Positions 45,122 through 55,118 of a stretch of 64,000 nt of DNA are shown piece by piece. Position 1 is the first letter of the stretch; every line of letters begins with the position of its first letter. Under the pieces are notes generated by a model. The model had not been told where the DNA came from. It saw nothing but the letters and a program-made list of their open reading frames with translations, and did not search any database. The position numbers and the translations under genes were made by a program. Origin of the DNA: Ornithodoros turicata (Eukaryota > Arthropoda > Arachnida > Ixodida > Argasidae); the NCBI RefSeq assembly GCF_037126465.1, contig NC_088201.1, positions 232,706,258 to 232,770,257 on the forward strand. The letters run 5' to 3'.

Positions 45122-45584
45122 TATAAGAAACGTTTTCCGTCCTTGTTTGTTCTCTATATACCTCTAGATAGTTACATGCGTTCTGCGCAAAGGCACAGAC
45201 TCCCACAGATATGCACTACGTGCATGTTCAATGGCAATTGATGTCAATTATTATTGAAGACTGCCAATGTAACAGGGGTACAATAACACTCAGACGAACA
45301 GCAGCGTGTGTCACGCCCGACTCAAATGTGGACTTCAAGCTTTGCGCCACGACGCTTCGTGAATGACACTCATTACCTGTGCCCACTCGTATGTGAATTA
45401 AATAAAATTAATCAATAGTCCACCTGGTTGGTTATGCCACTCGTATACGCGCTCAGGTGTCTGCACGCAACGAAAGGCAGCTGTGTGAACCGTACTTCAT
45501 GAATCATGATCAAACCATCAACACGGTCGTGTTAGTACACCCGTTCCGTGACTGATAGTGACACCAAAGTTACGCTGAAGACTT

Positions 45585-45800
45585 GGAGGTGGTGGGTTCG
45601 CGTCCCTAACACCGACTGTGCTCTCTGAGACTTTCAACACAGATGTCGGCCCCGTTCTCCCTGAAGTCAGCCCTGGACGCATACTAACTCCTGTCTCTGC
45701 CCATTCCTTCCCGTTGTCATCTCTTCACGTCCTCTCCCCTGTTCATAGCATAGCTACAGTTGTTTCGCGGCGGTGACACGCAACATGAAAATTAAAGACG
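45585..45800 (+). mobile_element. SINE, subfamily A, degenerate
   Basis: GGGTTCGCGTCCC, CTGTGCTCTCTGAGACTTTC, CCTGAAGTCAGCCCTGGACG, and the tail ACAGTTGTTTCGCGGCGGTG. The middle motif is shortened. Confidence 0.65.
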
Positions 45801-45853
45801 TTATCTGAGTAGCAATAGTGCAAACGACGCCTTGTACTTCGAGGGCATGCTGA

Positions 45854-45925
45854 GGGGGGGGGGTGTATACGTTTATTTCGGAAAGGTCAGCCTGACCGAA
45901 GGTCGGCTGGGTATTCCTCAATCAA
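45854..45925 (-). mobile_element. LINE 3' tail (poly-C family)
   Basis: The minus strand reads GAATACCCAGCCGACCTTCG then GTCAGGCTGACCTTTCC, AATAAA (45872-45877) and C10 (45854-45863). Confidence 0.6.
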
Positions 45926-46035
45926 AATATATCACACAGATGAAGTAAAAACAAATGTAAGATGATGAGGGTGGCGTAATGTGTAGACGATGTGGCCAGA
46001 TGATGTGACTTCGAGCGCAAACATGGGAGTATAAT

Positions 46036-46240
46036 ACACGGGCAGCTTTCAATGATCATTGAAACCAATCGTCATTGAACACGCGCGTGGCGTCACCAAG
46101 CGTGTAACGTGTCAACTTCGCCAAAGCATTGGGTCCAACGCTGCCTGAACTGCTGACACGTTACACCCTAGGTGGCGCCACGAACGTGTTCAATGACGAT
46201 TGGTTTCAATTTTCATTGAAGAGTGCCCGTGTGGCAGGGG
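46036..46240. mobile_element. Palindromic MITE related to 44942
   Basis: Inverted arms CACGGGCA-CTTCAATGA and GAAACCAATCGTCATTGAAC with CGTGTAACGTGTCA in the centre. The left end is slightly shorter than the right (CCCCTGCCACACGGGCA). Confidence 0.7.
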
Positions 46241-46559
46241 TAGACGTCCTCAAGCATGCGATGAAACGTGCGCTGATAACCAGTAGTTTCGAAGATGCGA
46301 GAACGCACATCCACAGAAAAATCTTAATTCAATATAATATTCGATTAAATATTCAATTCAAGAGAGAATATCTACGTGCAAGCGTCTGGTTTTCGCAAAC
46401 CGAAAACAGTGCCAAGGACTTTCGCAATGTCAGTCATTGTGAGAAAGTGGTTCGAAAATTAACGACAAATGTAGTTATAAACTGCGTTGGTGTCATTGTT
46501 GTTGATATTATCATTATGTTGTAGTCGAAATTATGGGTGTGTTGTTATACATGCTTCTA

Positions 46560-47650
46560 TAGAAGGTGTATTTATTCTGATCCTACATATATTTTTCAAT
46601 AAAAAAGCTATGAGAATAGCATAGATGTCGTTTTTGTACCCAGAAACCCGTTTTGGAGTAGCAGTCCTGACTGATGAAACAAGGAAGTTACTGAAAAGGT
46701 TGACCCAGCTGTAGGACTCGAACCCACATCTTCTGGATTACCGGTCCAGAGCTCTTTCCATTTGAGCTAAGCTAACACGCCTCTCCTGTGACTTTGTATG
46801 TATTGTCCTAGACTTTCGATGTATTTGTCCTTTCTATGTGTTCCAGCCTCAGAACGTCAATTTCCACGAGTCCTGATTGAGTGTGGACTAACATGTCCAT
46901 ATTTTTCTTTCATTTCCAATCCAATCCAATCGCTCTTGCGGTTCAGTCATATGGCAAGGCGCACATCCCCTACAAAAAGTATGCAACTACGAGATGACTA
47001 ATTACCTAATATTAATTAATTAACTCTCTAACTGAGAGATCTCACACAAAAGCCAGATAGGAGAACGTCAGACTATCCGAGTGGAAAACATTCCAGATTT
47101 TCTACATTTAAAAAAATGCTAAAACACGCAGAAGTGTTAAAATATCCATCACCGAATTTTTATATACGAAACCGCGGCGCTCAATTTACGTCAGCCGGTC
47201 ACGTGATTTGATGCGACGGCTATGACCGAAGTAGGTGCCGATCTGCTGACCAGATAAAACCGCTTTCCAGCCCAAATAAGCTTCCCTCAGCGAAGACGAT
47301 GCGGTCCTCAGTGTGAGCTTTTTTTCTGTTTCGGCTTATTTGCAGACCGAAATACAGCTATGTATATTTCACGGCACGGGTTCGTTTCTAGATTTTTTCG
47401 AAGATAGGGTGGATTTCAACCAGGATTGTGTCCCGTTCAGCTATTACCGCTTTTGCACGAAATTCTCTAGTTAAAGAGTTAATTAATGAATTTCAGGTAA
47501 TTAGTCATCTTGTAGTTGCATATTTTCTTCGAGAGGATGCCCTCCCGGCCGAATAAGTTAATTGTAAAAATGACATCTGTGCAGTTATCGTAGTTTTTTT
47601 TTAAATAGAAATCCTCTAAAAGAAAAAAATAAATAAATAAACATCCTGTA
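46560..47650. mobile_element. Foldback element containing a tRNA-derived SINE head
   Basis: Inner arms TGCAACTACGAGATGACTAA and TTACCT (about 46982-47010) are inverted at about 47495-47522. Outer parts (ATAGATGTCGTTTTTGTAC against its inverse near 47565) also pair. The tRNA-like unit at 46702 lies in the left arm. Confidence 0.5.
46702..46776 (-). mobile_element. tRNA-derived SINE head, well preserved
   Basis: 75 nt. Acceptor stem pairs at six of seven positions (GTTAGCT with AGCTGGG). A-box-like TAGCTCAAATGG, anticodon stem TCTGGA/TCCAGA with loop CCGGTAA, perfect B box GGTTCGAGTCC. The mismatch at the first acceptor pair and lack of U33 argue against a functional tRNA gene. Confidence 0.6.
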
Positions 47651-47658
47651 TGTCTGTA

Positions 47659-48299
47659 CAGGTCCCGACAAAAGTTTACGGAAAACGCGAGCGGTGTGTT
47701 TTCTCCTCGGTACGACACCCTAGCGACAAGCGGAAGCTGGCGAAATCAGGCCAGTTCACTGCCTCAGAGGGGTGGACGACTGCGCTCTTAGCGACACACA
47801 GCGGTAGTTTCGGTATGATTACTGTTGTATGTGCCCGCGAAGTGAGTTGGATTTAACTGTTGTGCTCGTCAACAACTCGTGACTCACGTCAGTTGTTTAT
47901 CAATCAATCAGTTATCAATGTCAGCGTCAATTGTTTATCAGCTCGTCACGCGTCGTCCATAACAAAGCTGCCCAAGCAGCACAATGTACTGAAAGTTGAG
48001 TGCAATAGGGGTGGACGGGTAGGTGGACGGCCTTGAAAAGATTCGTGAAACTAAAGAACATTGATAAGACACACACCATCTACCCCTATTCCACTCGACT
48101 TCCAGTACATTGTGCTGCTTGGGGTATGAATGATGCACCGCAAGCAGCGAAAGAAGATGCTCATCGCTAAGAGCGCAGTCGTCCACCCCTCTGAGGCAGT
48201 GAACTGGCCTGATTTCGCCAGCTTCCGCTTGCCGCTAGGCTGTCGTACCGAGGAGAAAATACACCGCTCGCGTGTTCCGTAAACTTTTGTCGAGACCTG
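47659..48299. mobile_element. TA-flanked foldback, CAGGTC ends, about 250-bp arms
   Basis: 641 bp. The left arm begins CAGGTCCCGACAAAAGTTTA and is inverted at the right end, as are GGCCAGTTCACTGCCTCAGA and AGCACAATGTACTG. TA at 47657-47658 and 48300-48301. A fragment of its loop (GCACCGCAAGCAGCGAAAGA) recurs at 53250. Confidence 0.82.
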
Positions 48300-48454
48300 T
48301 ACGTATTGTGTCGACCACATGTCTCCGTCGACAAAGGATGCAGTATTACCGAAATCAAAATAAATCGAAATATCGCCATATCCTAATGAGAAATTAGTAT
48401 ATATCACATTACAAACAGGACTACTGTTATAAGAAATTATTGTGTAATTTTACT

Positions 48455-48705
48455 GTGACCAGCTCGCGCGCAGTATAGCGGTGATCGTCCTCCGCAGTAA
48501 TGCTGGTTCGAATCGCAACACCGACTGAGGATTTCGCTTTTTTGTTTTGTTTTGTTTTGTTTCGAGAAACCTCCCAGGCGAATGTCAGAACAGTTTCCCC
48601 TTGAAGTCGGCCCGCGACGCATACTAACCCCCCCCCCCCTGTTCCCCATTCCTTCCTACGCCCCTCATAGCTGCAGTTGCTTCGCGGCGCTAACACGAAA
48701 TTTCA
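48455..48705 (+). mobile_element. SINE, subfamily A, with tRNA-like head
   Basis: A-box region TAGCGGTGATCG, B box GGTTCGAATCG, GTCAGAACAGTTTCCCCTTG, CGACGCATACTAACCCCC, and the tail TCATAGCTGCAGTTGCTTCG-CGGCGCTAACACG then an A/T-rich end. A (TTTTG)n run interrupts the middle. Confidence 0.75.
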
Positions 48706-49471
48706 ATAAAAATTATTACGATGATTACATTTTTGTTGAAGTATTTAAAAAAGCTCAATTCAGAAGTTCAAATGTTCATTCGAAACTTACCTAATAGACC
48801 TCAACCCGTTTGTAAACAAATGACGTCATAGTGTTCGACAGCGCCACGTTCAAATGTGTTTCGGTTTCAGTCTGTCTACCAAGGGCATGATGACGTTTAT
48901 GACGAGTAGAAGTTTATTAGCAACCAAATTTCAAAATTCAAATCCAAAAGTTACTAAATGCTATCGAAATTCAAATTCAAAAGGTTCCAAATGACACGGC
49001 TGACCTTTCGTAATTAGGCTTCTTCGTTTTCGGGTTTTATAATTTTTCAAATTCGGGGGGTAAAAATCGGGTGCTATTTACTTAAGAGAACTCGGGGAGA
49101 AACCGGGCACTTCCATCTCTGTCTGATATGTCATCGGGAAATTTTCAGGTGAACCCAAAGGCATAATATGAAACAAGCCACTGCTGTGACACTGGGACGA
49201 GAAACAATGATCTTTATATTCCCGCTCGGAACTGGGGCAGTGAATGAACGTGGTATGCAAACACATGCCTGAGCTCCATAAAAGTTTGTCTTTTTTTCTC
49301 CTGCAAGAGGGGATTATAAAATGAGTACAAATAGGTTGCTGACTGTAAAGTGTAAACTTGCTGTGCGACAGAAGGGCTCGTTATTTTGCGGTTTTACTTC
49401 TTCCCGCGCTTTCGCAGAAAACGGCTGGCCACTTTGAGGATTTGCCGTCGTTCCTCCCACACATGTGGTCT
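48706..49471. other. No gene; one decayed TAGACCTC element end
   Basis: 48791-48840 repeats the end of the element at 33294. The remainder is AT-rich and unrecognised. Confidence 0.4.
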
Positions 49472-49479
49472 GGAAACAG

Positions 49480-49958
49480 CAGGTCCCCCAAGGTCGCCAT
49501 TTTCCTATGTATTTGTTCGTATCCCGATGCGTGCAATGCCGGAGGCCGCCCTTAGATACCCCATTGTTTCCAGACGTTGGCTTGCGTGGATTGTAGCGCG
49601 CTAAAGATCCAGTTGAAGCACAATCCAAGCCAGGCCAAGTCGCCGAAGGAGAAATGCACGACTGCAGCGCCTGCGGCGCCTGGTACAACAGGTACGCTAT
49701 GTGATGCACGCAGCAGTGCACTAGATCCTTCCGATCGCTCAACACGTTTAAAAACGGGACCAAAAAGTGAAACATGACAGAGAAAGTTGTTATACGCGTT
49801 TTATTTGGACATATAAAGGCTAGATTCATTCGCAGAAACAACAAAAACATTTTGCCGCTAAACTTAGCGCGCTGAAGTGATCCGGAACGGCAACAGTGGG
49901 GTATCTAGTGGCGGCCTTCTTCGTTGCACGCTTTTCCGAGGTGAGTTTGGGGGACCTG
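49480..49958 (-). mobile_element. hAT-type non-autonomous element, copy 2, with 8-bp TSD
   Basis: Inverted copy of 28168-28644: ends CAGGTCCC and GGGACCTG, flanked by perfect GGAAACAG duplications (49472-49479, 49959-49966). It is 479 bp. Two clean but different TSDs prove independent insertion. Confidence 0.92.
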
Positions 49959-49966
49959 GGAAACAG

Positions 49967-51540
49967 TCACCAGATTCTGGCGCCAAAACACAGAGGACAG
50001 GGTTTCTGTGAGGAGTGCTTCGCACGTGTCCGTATAGCGGACGACAGGAGGTCATAAATTGTGGGGTCGAAGACGTTTGGTCAGCCGGGCTAACTGTTGT
50101 GCGAGGGGTGTTTTGTTTTGCTCTATTTTGCCGAGGCGTAACATGAGACGCGTGAAAGGGGGGGCATCGGGCGGAAGAAACACGACGCAGGGAGCGGGGG
50201 AGTTTTAGAAGATAGAGGGACTTGGCCTGCGGACTCCGTAACAAACGGACCTGCTCGGAGGCTCGGAGTGACTTTGCCATATGATGTAAATTTTGTCCAC
50301 TTAAAATCTATTGCTGTAAATGAACCTGTGACCAACTATTGAATATCGTCTGCTGTCGAGTACCTGCAACTCAACCGTCATCATCACCGACAACCGGCCT
50401 TCCACGGGGATTCAAGAGAGAGGAGAAAAGAACCACCTTTACTCTGACATTAATGATTCACTTTTCCCGTCAGCTTACCTACGACCCCAAGTTGAAGGAT
50501 CGCAAGGATTTCGGGTAGATATCGGGTTTTATCCGGATTCTTGAAAACTTGTTCGGTGGGGCGCGGAACAATCGTGAAAAATCGGGTTTAACCCGAAAAC
50601 GAACAACCCTATTCATAATCAAGTGTAGTAAAATAAAAATAAAATAAATAAAAATAAACAGCAACAGGAAAGCTCAAACAAAAAAATCAGGTCAATTCCG
50701 TTCGAGTCGCTTCTATTTTGGTTATACGTTGAGGGACCACAAGGGTCATTACACAACGGGGGGCACGCACGACATAGGCGTGACATAACTTCGACTTGCT
50801 GTTATACCAGAAATAATGCACACAGCTAATAATCATGTATCACCCTGAAAAGAATTAAATAACAACAAAAAGATAATTTAAAAAATATGTGCCATATCTA
50901 ACAACTCTATACATGTATACACACTATATATCTATACATGTATACACACTATATATCTATACATCTACCAATATCTCTATCTATATCTATACACACATGC
51001 ATACAATGTATACGCACTACTGCTTCTCGCGCAGTTATTACACTTTTACAATCTGACCAGGCAGTGTCGTCGAAGAAAAATACGTGCATTTCATTTTCGC
51101 CTCCCGACCGCAATTGTTAATCGCAAGTAGGGAATGATGTCACTACGGAAATAGGAAGGTGACACCGCGGAGGTGGGAAACAAGATGTGTGGGAAAGGCT
51201 TACAAACGAACCAACGCGGTGGTGGCAGAAAAGATTACAAAATCGGATTCCTTATCAGATGGAAAGAAAACACAGCGTCACGTCCACTTCCTCGAATGGA
51301 GGAAAAATTAAAATGATCTCGCACTTTCTTTTTATTTTCATCGCAAACGAGCCCTATTCCAAAACGGTGAAAAGAACGTACTGGTTTTGACTGCATAATT
51401 CGAGCGAGCGGAAGTACTTCCTGTTTGCTTCCTGACGAAAAAAAATTGCGCCAACAGCCGTGGAGATAACTTGTGAATTCGGTGGGCAGCCCTTTTATTT
51501 TTGGAGGCGCTCACGAACAACTTTTTTTTTAATTCCGTGT
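49967..51540. other. Intergenic, no gene recognised
   Basis: A Ser/Pro/Arg-rich open frame on the minus strand (about 49967-50280) has no family resemblance. A 27-bp direct repeat (ATACATGTATACACACTATA) occurs at 50910-50957. Confidence 0.4.
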
Positions 51541-51690
51541 GAGCGCCGCGAAGCAACTGGAACTATGAGCGGCGTACAGATGTGGACAAATGCGTCCTGG
51601 GCCGACTTCAGGAGGGAAGTGTGCCGACATTCGCTTGGGAAGATTTCGGAAAACCCAAGGAAAATCCTCAGCGCGAAACACATTTATTTT
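51541..51690 (-). mobile_element. SINE fragment, subfamily A, minus strand
   Basis: Plus-strand GCGCCGCGAAGCAACTGGAA, GAGCGGCGTACAGATGTGGA, CTGGGCCGACTTCAGGAGG and GTGCCGACATTCGC are the reverse of the SINE tail and core. It ends near CCAAGGAAAATCCTCAGCG, without a tRNA head. Confidence 0.75.
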
Positions 51691-51716
51691 GTATGAACGT
51701 GCCTGGTGTGCCCTTG

Positions 51717-52543
51717 CAGAGGCGGAGAGTTTTCATTTTCCCGGGAACGGGGGGGGGGGGGGGGGGGCAAGGGCGCACCGCGAAGTAAGTACTACTCTGG
51801 CGAGGGGGAGGGGGGATATGTTTATTAAGAAAACAATGAAAGGAGAGGTAAGGCAGATGGATCTCGGCTTGTTATTCAAAAAAAAGTGAAAGGGGAAGAC
51901 AAAAAAGGGGAAAGAAAAGAAGAAAGCAAAAGAAAACAAAAAGAAGGAAAGAAAAGGAAAAGAAAAATGAAGAACACAAAACTAAAGCTGAAAAATAACA
52001 CACTCTGGTGGGATCCTATGATGTATGCAGAACTCGTATAGAAATAAGAAGAAGGAAGAACAGAAAAAAAAAAAACAAGACAACAAAAAAAGATAAAAAA
52101 AACAGAGATAACGTAAACAGTGAACATGTGCACAACTGAAGGCATTGCGCCTTCGAAAACTGAGTGCAAAAGGAACAAAATGCATTGAATCATCGGTGTT
52201 TGACCCGAAATGCGCGCAATATAGTGAACATGGTCAATGAAATGGAACAGCGGGAGTTGAACCCGCTCCCAACGGGTATGCGTTCCGAAGATACTACCGG
52301 TACACCTCGCAGCTGCTGGTACGTTTACGACTGCTTCGTTTCATTGATCTGATTGCTTTGGGCGAAATTCGGGCTATGTGTTGTGTCATCCTCTGTGTTT
52401 CTTCGCCTCACCTTCTACTGTGATAATGAGTATGGTGGGCGGATACATATTTTACAAATTGCAATATGCATTTTTTGGGGTTGGTGCCTCTTCGCTCTTT
52501 TGACCCGGGCGCGCCGAACCCCAAAGGTTGGTGTCAGTCTCTT
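51717..52543 (-). repeat. About 790-bp dispersed repeat with LINE-type tail (minus copy)
   Basis: Inverted copy of 18678-19466. Shares AAAGGTTGGTGTCAGTCTCT at one end and GAGGCGGAGAGTTTTCATTT at the other, both homopolymer runs, the AATAAA (51821-51826) and the GGGTTCAACTCC-like block. Confidence 0.72.
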
Positions 52544-52986
52544 AGCGGGACTTCCCGGGGGAGGCGGCGCCTCCCCTAATTCATGTTCCGGGGGGGCGAG
52601 GCCCCCCCCCCCCCCCCGCAGTCGGCGCCTATGTGCCCTTGTATGAGAGACTGTGTTTACGCCATCCGCGAGTTTTAAGAAAAATATGTCAAAAAGCTGA
52701 AATACTAACAGAGATGATATCGACGCATGTTGCATTAGAACGTAAGGGAGAGCGTTGTGGGTAAGTGATACAGGTTATAGTGCTTCGTGATTTCATGACA
52801 TGAATGCGCCTGATTCTCGTTGGTATACGCAGATAAGCATGAAGGTAACGGTTAACTGCGTGTGATCCTCCTCGGATTCCTGTCCTCATCGTAAATCCCG
52901 GCTATATTCCTTGCGATATATTTAGTCCGCTATCACAATGCAAAAGCGCCAATTCCTATAGAACACTCACGTAGCGACTAGAAAAC
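52544..52986. other. No gene; GC-rich run then unique DNA
   Basis: A C run near 52600-52617 within a GC-rich stretch. Nothing else recognised. Confidence 0.4.
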
Positions 52987-53566
52987 AACATTGCGAAGAG
53001 TGTCATCTATCGATAAATTGACGATCAAAAGTACTTAGATAAGAGGTGGGTAGATAGACGAGTAGATAGCGTTGAAAAAATATCGGTAGCTTTACGATGA
53101 TTAACTATCGATGCTACTGTTCTTTCGTTTTTGTTTACTATCGATAACTAGATTTGGTTCTCACTATCGATGCTTTCGTTCCCGTCATCGTTTCCGCACT
53201 AGTACCGTGACAACGAAAACGCAATAACGTGTGATACTATTGAATGATGCACCGCAAGCAGCGAAAGAAGATGCTCATCACAAAATCGTACGCAGTCATG
53301 AGACCGCGATGCCGCTCAATACAGTGCAGAGGGTATCACGCGACCTTGCGGTTGGTTTGAGCGGGGTGGGAACCTGAAGGTCAGCGTCGGAGGGACGCTG
53401 CTGCCAGTTGTATTATAAAACTTGTAAGAGTGTTTCTTTTTCTTTTTTCTTTTTTATCTGCTCATCGATATTTTTGCCGATAGCCGATTATCGATATTTT
53501 TCTTACTATCGGTAGTTCGATTCTGATACGACTATTGATAGCATGGATAACTTCGCATCACTGGTG
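52987..53566. mobile_element. Probable hAT-type element with ATCGAT repeats
   Basis: The right end reads inverted CAGTGATGCGAAGTTATCC. The left end CATTGCGAAGAGTGTCATC is similar. CTATCGAT motifs cluster near both ends (53004, 53107, 53139, 53164, 53464, 53490). No clean 8-bp duplication is seen, so boundaries are approximate. Confidence 0.5.
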
Positions 53567-53733
53567 CCACCTCGAGCCAACTGGGCCGCGATGATGCCGT
53601 CGGGTATCTTCTACAAGAATACCCATACAAGGTAGAATACCCCATTCTTTACAGCATACAAATCAATCCAGGCTTCCACGATGATAGCCCAGAAAAAAAA
53701 ACGCACTTCGCTTTCGGAGACCAAAGAAAACAC

Positions 53734-54017
53734 CGGCTTCGATTGGATTGGGTGCAAGGAATGCCGAGGCAGGGTGGCGTTCACGTCTTGCAGGGCCGTG
53801 ATCCTATCGAGCATTCACGGCTTGGATTGGATTGGGAACAAGGGATGCCGAGCCGGGGTGGCGTTCACGTCTTGCAGGGCCGTGACCGTGTCGATCATTC
53901 ACGGCTTGGATCGGATTGGATTGGAGCGTTCACGGCTTTGATTGGATTGAGAACAAGTGATGCCGAGCCGGGGTGACGTTCACGTCTTGTAGGGCTGTGA
54001 CTATATCGAGCATGGCA
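53734..54017. repeat. 84-bp minisatellite, three units plus partial
   Basis: Units start CGGCTT(C/G)GATTGGATTGG at 53734, 53818 and 53902, with a partial internal shift at 53933. The unit length is a multiple of three. On the minus strand each unit is a 27-codon ATG-to-TGA frame (TALQDVNATPARHPLFPIQ-type). Confidence 0.88.
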
Positions 54018-54595
54018 GCTCTTCGACTTCGACTGCGACTTTGGTAGGGAGGCAACGCTTCCGTATAACTCATTCGCCCCCCCCCCCCCTCACACATTAC
54101 GCACTCTCCCAACTTTTCTTCTAGCCGTTGCCCTTGCGCTTTCTGTGGCCTTCAATACGTTAGACGCGCGTTAGACGTGCTCCTATGCGTCGTTGCCTAG
54201 CTGGAACGGGACGTTATGTTATCTCAGAGATAAGATATGATCTGCAACATTAACGTTGTTCGTACCGATAGCATTGCTCAATCACACACGCACCCGTAAG
54301 GGTCTTGCGTGCGCAATACAATGTATATAGATCTTGTTTCTTTGCCTCGCTTACTTCCCTGACCGTCGACCCCTACCCGCCCTGTACGGCGTCTGTTATG
54401 GTACGTGACTTTGCGGAAACTGAGCAGCTCCGCCGTGATTAAGGGAGAGAAACTGGTCAATTAACGCTTGCCACGGTTGCGGATGGCTGCATCTGTGCGG
54501 TCACAGGCAGGGGTAGGGTTAATCTATTGCAGGAGCGCAAAGTCCGCTATATAGAATCTTCCTATACATCTTGTTGGTGGAGGTACACTCTAAGA
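54018..54595. other. Intergenic, no gene recognised
   Basis: A C run at 54077-54087. Nothing else recognised. Confidence 0.4.
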
Positions 54596-55116
54596 AAAAA
54601 GGAGTAAAACGGGGAGTAATTGCAGCTTCTACTCCCCTAGTCTGCAATGACTCCCCATTTTAGTCCCCTAACCCAACATTTAGTCCCGACGTTTACTCCC
54701 CAGGACTGCAAATTGTCACTAAACTTCGCGAATGGTCTCCTGAATGCAAAAGTCTACGTAAATATGTGCGCTTGGTCAATTTGAACGACATAAGGCTGTA
54801 TAACTCACACAACGTAGCAATTTTCCAGCCACACAGAGTAAGAAACAGTTATCGCATCTTTCTTCGCAAACTGTGCCCTAGTATGGGGCAAGATTTTATA
54901 TCACTCGATATATCACGGTTGACGGTTTGTTTCAAAGTATATTCATGCTTGCGCACCAATTATGTACCTGGGACTCTTACAACAGCGCGTGAAATGCGGT
55001 CTTCACTCTGTGACATCCATTTACTCCCGTGCGTTTACTCCCGAAAGGGACTATTTTTTGTGGCAATGCAATTACTCCCCAAAAGGAGTAAAAGTACTCC
55101 TTTTTTTCTTAGAGTG
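54596..55116. mobile_element. TA-flanked MITE, CACTCTAAG ends
   Basis: 521 bp. CACTCTAAGAAAAAAGGAGT is inverted at the right end, with several ACTCCCC/GGGGAGT motifs near both ends. TA at 54594-54595 and 55117-55118. Confidence 0.82.
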
Positions 55117-55118
55117 TA

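Noticed and set aside
49864..50280. 138-codon minus-strand frame
   Set aside because: Its start is upstream unique DNA and its end runs into the hAT end at 49958. No known family and no promoter or poly(A) signal.
51876..52193. Phe-rich hydrophobic frame resembling a membrane protein
   Set aside because: It arises from T-rich/A-rich LINE 3' UTR sequence; the homologous region at 18874-19215 gives a similar artefact.
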